Below are positions 56,801 through 64,000 of a stretch of DNA of 64,000 bases, in pieces. Within the stretch, counting starts at the first letter, position 1. Every line of letters begins with the position of its first letter. Source of the DNA: Nectonema munidae (taxonomy: Eukaryota; Nematomorpha; Nectonematoida; Nectonematidae); contig JAUIRK010001052.1 in the NCBI GenBank assembly GCA_030549495.1, positions 1,922,001 through 1,986,000 on the forward strand, read 5' to 3'. Under the pieces are notes generated by a model. That model worked only from the letters and a program-made list of their open reading frames with translations, made no database searches and was not told the origin of the DNA. The position numbers and the translations under genes are program-made.

Positions 56801-59800
56801 CTTTCTTTGAAAAAGGCTCGCCAGCATGTTCTCTTTCTTTATTTGTATGGAGTTGATGCATTAGTTTGGTGTATTCTTAATAATGGCAAAAAAATAAGAT
56901 AGCAAAAAGAGTATAACGCGATCCTTCACCTGTTTCAAAATTATTGGGTAAGTCGTAGAAGAATTCTTTGTTTGAAGCCTCAGAAGAATGCATGAGATAT
57001 TTCCCTTTTATCATGTTGATCAACGTCTTTCTAACCGAAGATAATAATTGACCGACTTTTGTATCTAGGTTTGTAAAAATATCTCATTTATTGGTTATGC
57101 ACACTTATATTACACAGCATAAGGATAGAATCTAGCATACTATTCGCGCATGTCGTTGAAACGTGTTTAATTTTTGATGCATATGCACAAAAGTCGAGAA
57201 CATAATTTCTCCACAGAATTCATTATTAGTATTATCCAAACCAACATTCCAATTAATATATCATGTTATCAAATTATCTTGAATCTTGCTAAGGGTTGCG
57301 AACTCGCTGGAAAATATTCGATTCCAAGTATACTTACAAAAAGCTGACACCGACTCCAAATACTTAAAAATTAAAAATGTTTGAACCCAGCTTTTACTTC
57401 CGAAGTTAGCTAAAGTAGCACCATTCCATATGCTTACAAAAATTAAACTTTTTTTTATTTTTAAAAATGCTTAAAAATTTTATTATTTAAAACACTCAAA
57501 AAATTTGACTCCTTAATTATATTAGATACAAACTTCGGCTCCTATCACTTTAAGTTTCGCCAATGCGACTATAAAAAAGCGTGATTGGTAAGTGTAAAAT
57601 ATATATATATATATATGCTCTTTCTAATTTTGGATTTGACCGAGGGCAGCCAATATTCTTAATGATTAAATATAACAGGTGTGGGCACACCACATGTTAT
57701 TCAGAACCGTATTCGGCCTTAATATATTGTTAAGGATTACGTGGTTTTATCGAACTACACAAAATACATTTATTCAAATTTACTTTTGATGGATAAAATA
57801 AATTATTGAGAGAAAAACTAAATAAAAAAATTGTCAGTGCAAATATTTCCCGTAGGAAATTGCCAAGGTGAAAAATACTATTGCTTTAATATGAAACCTG
57901 GACATTTTCTTTTGCTAATTTTAAAAAATTAATCTGAAAACTTTATTGTAATATTGCATATAAAAAATTGTTTAACTCTTATTAAATTTGTTGAACATTC
58001 TACAATTCTTTCATTTTCTTTTTTCAAATTTGTTTGAATAAGATCTTTCTACTAATGAGCTTTCTTACTTGAAACTTCTACTCTAAATTATAAAAATTTC
58101 TGCTAAACTTCTTTTTCTTAACTATATTCTTCGGTTATATTTTTTGTAAATTTCATCTCTGAATTATAATTTTAGATGGAGGAATCTTGCTGTTTCAGAG
58201 CTTGCATGACATCTAATTTCAATGATATCAAACAAAAATTAACTTGTTACAAAGAAAAAAAGAATTCAAAGACAACGAAACAATAAAACGTACAATTTCG
58301 GAGCAAAACAAATATATGCGTGGTGAGCCCGCGCTATCTATTACATTTGGGGCACAAGCCACCCCGCCCCCTCCCCAACTATTTCTCAGCCCCCTAGCTA
58401 ATTTTCAAACTCCCCTAAAGATTTTTTCATTACCCTAAAAAAATATGACAAACATCTAGCATTCTTGATTCTTTCATGAAAATGTAATGTGTATAGATAT
58501 GGCTTGACAAATACACCACGTTTTCTTTTCGCCTTGAAGCAGATTAATCTGATAGTACAAAAATTAGCGCCCCAATGAAATTTCTTTAGCGCCCCCCCCC
58601 CCTAAAATTTTTGCTTAGCGTGGACACTGGCGTGGTCTAGATCTTAAGGACCAAATATTACTATATTACTGTTTAAACAAAAATCTAAAAGTAAATATTA
58701 CATTAAATTTAATTGCGCTAATTGATATAGCTATTAATAACTCGTATTTACTTATAAAAGTCAACTTTGGAATAAAACTCTCAAAAGGTGAATTCTATTA
58801 AAGTTAAATATTAAATTTAATTCACCTCTTGAAAAAACATAACATGACTAGTTTTCAAATACATAATATTATAACTTATTTCTGTTCATTTAAATTTAAG
58901 TTACTACCTCGGTCGAGTTGTATTTTCTTCATTGATGCCTCCAATACTCAAACCTTCTCAACGTTACGTATTAAGTATAAGGTAAGTTTTTTTATAAAAA
59001 AATTAAATGGTGACCGTAAATAAGGATAAAAAGTTATTTTAAGGTGGGCTATTTTCTTAAAACATAACAATACTTTTTTTTATACTTACCTTTTAACATT
59101 AACTTTGGTGATAATTTTTACGATTAGTATAACAATATGCTGAATTTTTCATTGGATAGTTATCGATAACTAAAAATTTATCATGAAAAATCTAAATTGC
59201 TAAAATTTTTTAAAAAACCCCTGAGTTTTGCAGATTTCCTAACCTGTAGACACTATGCACCTAGCTACTAACAAAATAAGTATCAAAATCTTTATTACTT
59301 ATTTGCCCTTAGGTTGTATAAATACTTATTCAATATTGAAGAAAAATGATTAAATCTAAACACATTTATTATAAAATATCAAGCGCATTTACAATGAATA
59401 ATAAAATTGTGGTAACATTTTTAATTTTACACATAAAATCCTTTTTATCAAATATATTCTTTTTTCTTCTATCTTTCGTTTCTTTGCATTTAAATCTTAA
59501 TGTAAACTTCTCTTACGCTTCAAATCTTCGAGATGGTTCATAAATCTCTGACGTGATGCAGATGAAATCATTCACTTTGTAATCATAATATTTAAAATAC
59601 CACCATAGTGATTTATAGCATCTTTGACTCTTCTCTGTGAAATTAATGAAGTCTGTTTTCTACAAGTAAGTATTTGTTAATGGAAAATCCCTTTTTAACT
59701 TGCGCATTACCATGAGAAAAAATAAGGCAAAGTTTGATGACTTTCCACAACTCAGCATAGAAACTTTTATCTTTAAAAAGTTAAGAATAAAATGTGTCTA

Positions 59801-62800
59801 GCCTAATTTCCTCACCAACATTTCCATTGACCATATTTTCTTTAAAAAATAGTTTGAGCCTGATCACATAAAGTCTTGTATTGGGATTTAGCTTTTTCAG
59901 CTTGCTTGCAAGTTATTCTATTAGCATTATAAAAAGCTCCAAGAACAATAGCCATTCTCCCCTGAGCAATTAATGGACTTCTAAAAATCATTTTTGGATC
60001 TAAAGATGTTAAACCCTTAACAAGTTTATTTTTTAACGGACTTCTTTTGAGAATTTTCTTTGTTGCAACAATAAATTCTGACATTCTTTTTTAAACTGTA
60101 ATATTTCAGATTCAGTTGCTTTAATTTCCTTGAGATACTTTTTGCAGCAAAACCAATGTCTAGTTTCTACATTTCTGGCAAATCTAGATCAAGCTTTATG
60201 ATACTCTGTGAGGTTAAAGCGCTAAGAAGCTTTTGAGGACTGATAAAACGTGATAAAAGTGACTTCAAAAAATCAACCATCAAGAATGTAAAAAAGGTAT
60301 CAAAGGCGGATCAGCTTGAAAAAGTTTTAAAAAAGGTTCACATTCTGAAGAAATCAAACTAAAAAAATGCTAGCTTAGCTTTTAAGAATTTGTCTTCAAA
60401 TAAATGTTTGACATTATTGGCAAACTTAGTGCTAGAAAGTTTTTTACAATCAAGAAATGCTTTCATATTATCATAAATTAGAAGAACTCATTCCATGCAA
60501 TACGCTACGCATTTCGCTACGCAGCGAAATGGACAATGTTTGATGGGAAACTTGATGCAGCCTATAACATAAGTGAAGTCTGCTCTAAGGGCAGTCGAAT
60601 CATTAAAAAGATAATCACGTAAAAATACACTAAGATTCCATTTTGATGCACTTATTCCTGTTCTTAGAGTACAATGTACAACGTGAAGACCACATACTCC
60701 GATATCAATAAGATTCTTATTTATTTGATTATCTTAACTTCTTTCTTGCTCAAAGCTTTTTAAGAACTTAAGATTGACATTTGTACCATTCATAGAGACT
60801 TGCAAGAGATTATTCTTTGATAAAGGTTGAAGCACAATATTAAATTTTTCTAATAAATTTGATGCTGATGCGTGACCTAAAAAAGAGCTGTCAAAATATA
60901 GACAGCATACTAAATCCTTTCCTTGATCATAGTATCTAATTAAAACATCCACCTGATTTTGTTGGGAAATTTTATTCAAAGCTTAATCAAAACAAAATGA
61001 CCACTAAATTCAATTTTTCTTGTTACACTATCTTTAAAATATGGACTTAACCCATAGTTGATAATATAGCTGCATTTTGTTCTTCCAAGTTTGAATGAAG
61101 ACGCTATTTTAGAGTCGGGAAAAATTAATTTAAATGTTTTCCCAACACACGTGCATGGATTTAAAGAAAAATTAGATTGTATGACAAATAAAGGCCAAAG
61201 AATTTCTGATCTTGTTACGTCTTCTTTGCAAATACCTAAATCCTTTATGCTAGTAGTAGCAACTGGTGATTTTATGAAAGTTGAAGATGAAGTTTGTGCA
61301 ATTGTAGTATCTAGGCTAGGTACAGTAGTTTTAGCAAAGGATAAAATAGATGGCTGAACTTGTTTTGATTCAATCAAAGTGATATAATTTTTGCTTTTCA
61401 TGTGAGAAAGTAAGGCTCTTCTACCCATGTGACCTAAATAAATGGTTTTTTTACAAACATAACATTACCCCTTTTTTATTTCCTTGTTTTCTGGATAGCC
61501 AAGCTGAAAATTGTGGTTCAATGTTTGGATCCAGCCATAACTCATTAAAAAATTTTCTGCTCCAGGCATGGTATCTTTTTTATCTTTTTAATTAAAGTCA
61601 AAATAAAATATAAATTTATCTAAAAAAGTATGAATTTAAAACAAAATTAAAAAATCGTGAAAATAAAAAAAATAAGTAATTTATTTAAATTAAAATTATA
61701 ACAAAAAAAACAAATTTTAGTACAGTTTATACGATAATTTACATAAAAAAAATCAAATATTGCTAAAATATCTTTCACCTATTTACAAATTTTCCCTTGA
61801 AAAATTTATTAGTAGCAAATACCCTGAGTTTCCGTGACCATTTTTAATTTCTCTGATTTTTCAAAAAAGTGGCAACCCAGAATCTGTTATTTTTTAAATG
61901 AAATAAAAATTAAAATGAGCTTCTTAATAATTAGGAAATTCGATGCCTCTTTCCTTAGAATTTATTTTGCCCCCTGACACTCCCATGAGATCTATAAATG
62001 TATACACTTTCTTATACTCCACCACCGACATAGAATCAATGTTGCCCCTGTGCTTTGAATCTGACAACCTGGACTAAAGACTTTACGGTAATTGTTTAAA
62101 TTCATTTATGACTATTTAATCAAAAATCTCTGATCCAAAACAAAATAAATTCAAAAAAGTTGTTTAAAAATAATAAAATTTTATAAAGAAACTAGGAACA
62201 CACTTATTACATAAATAATTGAAAAGTCTGTTGTATTACCTTTCACTTCTAGAGCAGCATTAACTTTCATAAAAACGTTTCTTAAAAGATTTATCAAATC
62301 TATTTTATGGTATTTGAGAATTTCTTCTGCTATCATTTCTCCAACATCACAAAAGATTTCTTTCATGTAATGAATGAATCTAGATTGAAAAGTTTAATCA
62401 CATTTCCATGCTAATAAAAGATCTTACTTTGGGTATAGTATTATGCAAATGATGTTTGAAACACGGACTGAATACTGAAAATCTAAAGCTTCGTTTTTAC
62501 TATAAACAACAATTTCGCGGTGTATCAGTATTTTCAAAGCTTCTTTTATCTGAAATAAAAAATATCAAGATAAAAAATATATCCTGATGACTTAAATTCT
62601 TCAAATAAAAAGGTACTGAAATTAAATGCAACTTAGAGCACCCCATTAAATTTTTTGCACTTTAATGATTGATTTAATATGGACAAAGAAAACAATGTCT
62701 TCTTATTTTCATATTATATATTGTAAGTTAGTTTTTATGTACCATTTAGAAAGATGTACTTTACACTGGTCAGTAAATATTTTATACAATAAATTGAAAG

Positions 62801-62904
62801 ATAAAATATTGAAAAAAAAAATTAAAAACCTGGATAAGATTTTTTAATGCAACAATAATGAATTGTGCTGGTAAAAGTTTTATTTTTACAATATTTAATT
62901 TCAT
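47817..62904 (-). CDS. POLR3C: POLR3C (RPC3/RPC62), RNA polymerase III subunit, 9 exons seen
   Basis: POLR3C is part of the Pol III-specific RPC3/RPC6/RPC7 trimer, which helps open promoters of tRNA and 5S genes. Exons in coding order: 62867-62830 (or from an ATG at 62904), 62549-62428, 62379-62240, 57064-56930, 56875-56718, 56664-56357, 56307-56085, 48143-47956, 47898-47817. All junctions are GT-AG and phases agree, giving 464-476 residues against 534 in human. Conserved blocks: a first winged helix (IKEALKILIHREIVVYSKNE), GEMIAEEIL, then VLWKINAQKIKEEIIVS, the long fourth exon family block, TTDHTPSRTSYLYTI, and a C-terminal coiled coil (KKRLLEKEAKITSIISTLAS). The first 25-50 residues of the family are not found and may lie beyond the window. 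A 7.9-kb intron holds nested transposons. Confidence 0.92.
47956..48143 (-). CDS. POLR3C: POLR3C exon (C-terminal coiled coil)
   Basis: This exon was found by translation about 7.9 kb from the previous one. It encodes FTNLRKRDVFERDTKKRLLE, then ITSIISTLAS and EEVKQMITTNEKKELHHL. Human POLR3C has NLIERR.FE...NKRLLEK......I........EIEEMIT..E...L. The acceptor is tttcaacag and the donor gtaata in phase 2. Confidence 0.92.
48650..49470. repeat. Degenerate tandem repeats of 137-150 bp
   Basis: Three diverged units start near 48713, 48850 and 48990 (attcaaatt...catgaaatatacac...atttcatttatagatt). Two closer units start near 49236 and 49386 (ttttaaaaaaaataaacgtg, accatcgt, cagcacactt). The second array continues after the nested elements at 53385 (aaactaaaagtttcttc, catatatcaatcaatt), so it is the oldest layer of the nest. 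Confidence 0.8.
49690..50045. repeat. Minisatellite, imperfect units of about 40 bp
   Basis: Repeats of (t)tagtatagttagaatatt, gttag and a variable gagtt(a/g)g piece, about nine units with drift. It lies just inside the left arm of the phrase-repeat element, probably part of it. Confidence 0.85.
50195..50216. repeat. Extra copy of the piggyBac terminal phrase
   Basis: cgccaatggtccactttt is preceded by ttaac. It is the same phrase as both ends of the piggyBac relic (50546 inverted and 52924), and here it directly follows TTAA. Confidence 0.5.
50546..52948 (+). mobile_element. piggyBac transposon relic, 2.4 kb
   Basis: Ends: gatccacaagtggaccattg on the left and caatggtccacttatggacc on the right are inverted repeats of 20 bp or more and partly palindromic. 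Length is normal for piggyBac. The transposase starts at ATG 51232 (acidic N-terminus, MKFKHLSSALEHLEEDEVLE), breaks, resumes at 51838-52416 (LYEEISIDESIVPYYGLHSC, RFGYKIWCMCSS, FYFYNFFTSYTLLKTLSEKG, VGTVRSNRTGKCPLIE), and ends 52471-52887 with MGGVDVFDKLLAAYRP, KKWWWPLAMHAINVS and a Cys-rich tail (KCVVCKKFTC). The first and third catalytic Asp are present (IDES, GGVD), the second (family FDNFF) reads Tyr. About three or four breaks in all. Old but the best preserved transposase in the window. Confidence 0.93.
53386..55180. other. POLR3C large intron, right part
   Basis: Begins with the tail of the tandem repeat. At 53538-53580 a G8/G7 tract faces a C14 tract 10 bp later and could fold on itself. 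Short minus-strand ORFs at 54324-54687 have no family I know. Otherwise AT-rich. Confidence 0.45.
55183..55495. mobile_element. Fragment of an element with GCGGAT-rich ends
   Basis: gaatatccgcaggagcgg and atttacatccgcgaatc near 55185-55235; ctgcatccgctaggatg and ctcacatccgatatatc near 55440-55495. The ATCCGC phrase recurs at both sides in the manner of hAT ends built from short phrases. Exact ends unclear. Confidence 0.4.
56085..56307 (-). CDS. POLR3C: POLR3C exon (signature PSRT.YLYT block)
   Basis: This exon encodes AIRANMKMEIEAITPIVLMS, then KEIIYKLMCEGFIKPVELCK and TTDHTPSRTSYLYTI. The human protein reads EI.KTPDHAPSRTFYLYTV here, the best fingerprint for the gene. The donor gtaaat is at phase 0. 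Confidence 0.95.
56357..56664 (-). CDS. POLR3C: POLR3C exon (largest, central winged helices)
   Basis: This 308-nt exon follows acceptor ttcttttag. It encodes CEAMVEFYNEHAFKPVIEAF, then DTLPYCQDILELCCEDFNFI, and ends KYGRATAKVFR. Its position and the ending (family: ...RFGS..ARIFR) match the central part of RPC3. Its donor gttatt leaves phase 2. Confidence 0.9.
56718..56875 (-). CDS. POLR3C: POLR3C exon (YWQ-like block)
   Basis: This exon encodes a basic patch (EPFSKKAKLE) and then VLWKINAQKIKEEIIVS, equivalent to the human YWQAN...FH..FRDQ..V segment. The acceptor is ttattaag and the donor gtatta at 56717. Reading through the donor would reach a stop within about 9 codons. The following intron is only 53 nt. 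Confidence 0.88.
56930..57064 (-). CDS. POLR3C: POLR3C exon (middle linker)
   Basis: This 135-nt exon encodes KVGQLLSSVRKTLINMIKGK, then YLMHSSEASNKEFFYDLP. It corresponds to the human stretch around V...F..L.D.HF..RC. The acceptor is acctag and the donor gtgaag, and phases agree on both sides. Sequence identity is low here, so phase and position carry most of the weight. Confidence 0.8.
57065..59841. other. POLR3C intron 3, part nearest exon 4
   Basis: Contains a GGAGTCGG-type fragment (57285-57560), an (at)n run at 57600-57617, a near-palindrome ggtgtgggcacaccac at 57680, and a C-rich dispersed piece at 58325-58640 with gccccccccccccta. No coding block seen. Confidence 0.45.
59842..61570 (-). 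mobile_element. hAT transposase relic inside POLR3C intron 3
   Basis: Minus-strand blocks in hAT order: IEPQFSAWLSRKQGNKKG and a BED-like finger CYVCKK...GHMGRRALLSHMKSK (61550-61390), a middle frame 61428-60976 (QPSILSFAKTTVPSLDTT, EILWPLFVIQSNFSL, KIEFSGHFVLIKL), then 60979-60734 with VDVLIRYYDQGKDLVCCLYF, FLGHASASNLLEKF and LLQVSMNGTNVNLKFL, and a C-terminal 60084-59842. SMNGTNVN is at the usual S.DGP.VN catalytic site, here with Asn for Asp. Several breaks. Terminal repeats not identified. Confidence 0.8.
60505..60526. other. Perfect short hairpin inside the hAT relic
   Basis: catttcgct, a 4-base loop acgc, then agcgaaatg: nine paired bases with no mismatch. Preceded by a second gctacgc. 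Probably a chance or decayed feature of the element. Confidence 0.35.
62240..62379 (-). CDS. POLR3C: POLR3C exon (second helix block)
   Basis: This exon encodes FIHYMKEIFCDVGEMIAEEI, then LKYHKIDL and NVFMKVNAAL. It matches the human D.GELI.EELL..GKL.....V..V block. The acceptor is caatctag and the donor gtaata in phase 1. The following intron of about 5.2 kb holds a hAT relic at 59842-61570. Confidence 0.9.
62428..62549 (-). CDS. POLR3C: POLR3C exon (first winged helix)
   Basis: This 122-nt exon encodes IKEALKILIHREIVVYSKNE, then YSVRVSNIICIILYPK. It aligns with the human VKKAL.VL..HN.V.Y...........RVL..LRYP segment. The acceptor is tatttcag and the donor gtaaga. Phase 2 joins the next exon. 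Confidence 0.92.
62830..62867 (-). CDS. POLR3C: POLR3C first visible exon (N-terminal, boundary uncertain)
   Basis: This exon reads AQFIIVALKNLIQ before donor gttttt and joins in phase to IKEALKIL in the next exon. The family has a short helix and VIA...G..LDQ at this place. Two models fit: an internal exon with acceptor acttttaccag at 62868-62869, or a first exon starting at ATG 62904 (MKLNIVKIKLLP...). The second would make the N-terminus about 22 residues shorter than in human. Confidence 0.6.
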
Positions 62905-63059
62905 TTCGAAACTTTATGCGATTTTGAAAAAATTATAGAAAAAAATAGAAATAGTTCAGATTTTGACTATGTATCCTTCCGAAAAAACGAATTTAAGTTG
63001 TCTGTAGACAGACATAGAAGCTATATTTTTAATCTCTCTGGCTCATTATAGATAAATCA

Positions 63060-63095
63060 TCTGGCCCCGACTCTAACTCCGAAGCCCTGATTAGA
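63060..63095. repeat. End of a GGAGTCGG-type hAT element
   Basis: tggccccgactctaactcc, then gaagccctga: the inverted form of the cagggct...ggagtcgg start at 46539. The rest of this element is not traceable. Confidence 0.5.
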
Positions 63096-63103
63096 GAAGC
63101 ACC

Positions 63104-64000
63104 GAACAGCATTTTTGTCGAATACCGAATATTCGGCTGCATACTATTCGGTAATGGCCGAATACACATAATATTCTTTTATGTCTATATGTTTTATGTT
63201 GTTTTAGCCATTTTTATGTTTATATTAATTGTATATTTTATTTTTATCTTTTTAGAAAATCTTACCTAGCAATTATAACGATTATTCATTACATAATAGT
63301 CATAATTAGAAATACAATTATAGTTTGAATTTTCAAATGTCTCAAAGTCGCAGTGTCGTATGGAAATATTTTAAGCCTCGTGAAAATGATCCAACATACT
63401 GTTTGTGTAATTTATGCAATGACAAGGTTTCAAGAGGGGGAAGGATTGCAAAAAATCTCTCTTTCTGGGGAGAAAGAAAATATAGAACATATGACCATAG
63501 AGCTGTTGAACTTCACAAATTAATTGGAGATGATTGCTGTAGATACACAGTCATTTTCAGTTGTTGAAAATGAAGGTTTCAAACATGTAGTTGCCTGTAA
63601 ACCAGCATAGGTGGCTTATGTATGTAAGGGGCATCAAACAACCTACAAACTATAAGGTTTCAAACGACTTATGAAAAAAATTTGCCCTAAATATAGTATT
63701 CCATGTAGGAGATATTTTTCTGATAAGATTGTCCCAAATATATATGATCAGCTATTTAAGAAAGTTGACGCTGAGGTACTAGCAGCAAAGTTTATTTCTT
63801 TAACAACAGATATATGGGCTGCCATTACAGCAAACTTTCCATTCATAAGCTTAACATCACAGTGGATCTCTAACAACTTTGAATGTCAAAATTTATCAAT
63901 ATAAGTACAGTACTGACTAATGAGTCTTCTGACTAGGTATTAAGCAATAGCTTAGTAATCACCGTATTTACTTTTTGTGTTCGTATTCATGTTTGCATTA
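63104..64000 (+). mobile_element. hAT relic (ZBED4-like transposase), cut by the window end
   Basis: The upstream end at 63104-63165 has CCGAAT phrases (ataccgaatattcggctg, ctattcggtaatggccg), typical of a hAT family with short-phrase termini. The transposase begins at ATG 63325 or 63337 with a BED finger (SRSVVWKYFKPRENDPTYC, LCNLCNDKVSRGG) and continues after breaks at 63671-63904 with KYSIPCRRYFSDKIVPNIYD, KFISLTTDIWA and FISLTSQWISNNFECQNLS. The order and wording match ZBED4/6-type hAT transposases (LTTDIWTS, ISLTAHWI). It lies on the strand opposite POLR3C, near its 5' end. Confidence 0.88.

Noticed and set aside
61091-61357. 88-codon plus-strand ORF
   Set aside because: Antisense to the hAT relic, whose minus-strand blocks are recognisable.
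1-64000. LTR, Polinton or other virus-like elements
   Set aside because: I looked for long direct terminal repeats, gag/pol or capsid blocks. The only reverse-transcriptase piece (34.0-34.5 kb) is of LINE type.

Overview
The window is a strongly AT-rich piece of an animal nuclear genome, almost certainly an invertebrate. The evidence is spliced genes with GT-AG introns and three recognisable host genes that are clearly metazoan but diverged from their human and fly relatives, in a background crowded with old hAT, piggyBac, pogo/mariner-like and LINE remains and miniature elements. I cannot name the phylum or species from the sequence alone. I see no bacterial operons, CRISPR, rRNA or intact tRNA, and no LTR, capsid-bearing or envelope-bearing element.

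Three host genes account for nearly all supportable coding sequence. (1) TAF4, the TFIID subunit, lies on the minus strand from about 32,337 (or further upstream) down to 8,192. It has 11 coding exons that splice in phase and encode about 613 residues, with a TAFH/NHR1 domain, a histone fold and the conserved C-terminal segment. (2) LSM14 (Scd6/Trailer hitch/RAP55 family, an mRNP and P-body protein) lies on the plus strand at 37,485-47,585. It has 9 exons in phase and 502 residues, with the LSm domain, an FDF motif, and FFD and TFG boxes. (3) POLR3C (RPC3/RPC62, an RNA polymerase III subunit) lies on the minus strand from at least 62,867 down to 47,817. It has 9 exons in phase, and its extreme N-terminus is short or missing. 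TAF4 and LSM14 are divergent, with 5.1 kb between start codons. LSM14 and POLR3C converge, with only 231 bp between stop codons and oppositely facing poly(A) signals within about 25 bp of each other.

The rest is introns and spacers filled with mobile-element fossils. 1-8.1 kb: a degraded element-associated gene, a 42-bp tandem array, a 399-bp miniature element with a perfect 8-bp target duplication, and a hAT miniature element just beyond the TAF4 stop. 8.2-32.3 kb (TAF4): a degraded gene of unknown class (10.5-11.0 kb), an unresolved ORF relic (15.4-16.5 kb), a piggyBac relic (17.6-19.0 kb), two copies of a hAT fragment (22.0 and 24.6 kb), a hAT element inserted in a pogo-like miniature element (26.2-28.5 kb), a nest of piggyBac-type miniature elements (28.5-29.1 kb), and a hAT relic (30.9-31.6 kb). 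32.3-37.5 kb: a copy of the LSM14 exon 2 acceptor region beside a LINE fragment. 37.5-47.6 kb (LSM14): several miniature elements and a 1.1-kb non-autonomous hAT. 47.8-63 kb (POLR3C): one large intron holds a four-level nest (tandem repeat, then piggyBac-type miniature element, then an element with phrase-repeat inverted termini, then a piggyBac relic at 50.5-52.9 kb), and another intron holds a hAT relic (59.8-61.6 kb). The window ends inside another hAT relic.

The most interesting material is the class of elements whose terminal inverted repeats are tandem arrays of short near-identical phrases, the family of TTAA-flanked miniature elements with internal GCAGACGA motifs, the copied LSM14 splice-acceptor segment, and the tightly convergent LSM14/POLR3C 3' ends. 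I did not find a convincing new multi-gene system.
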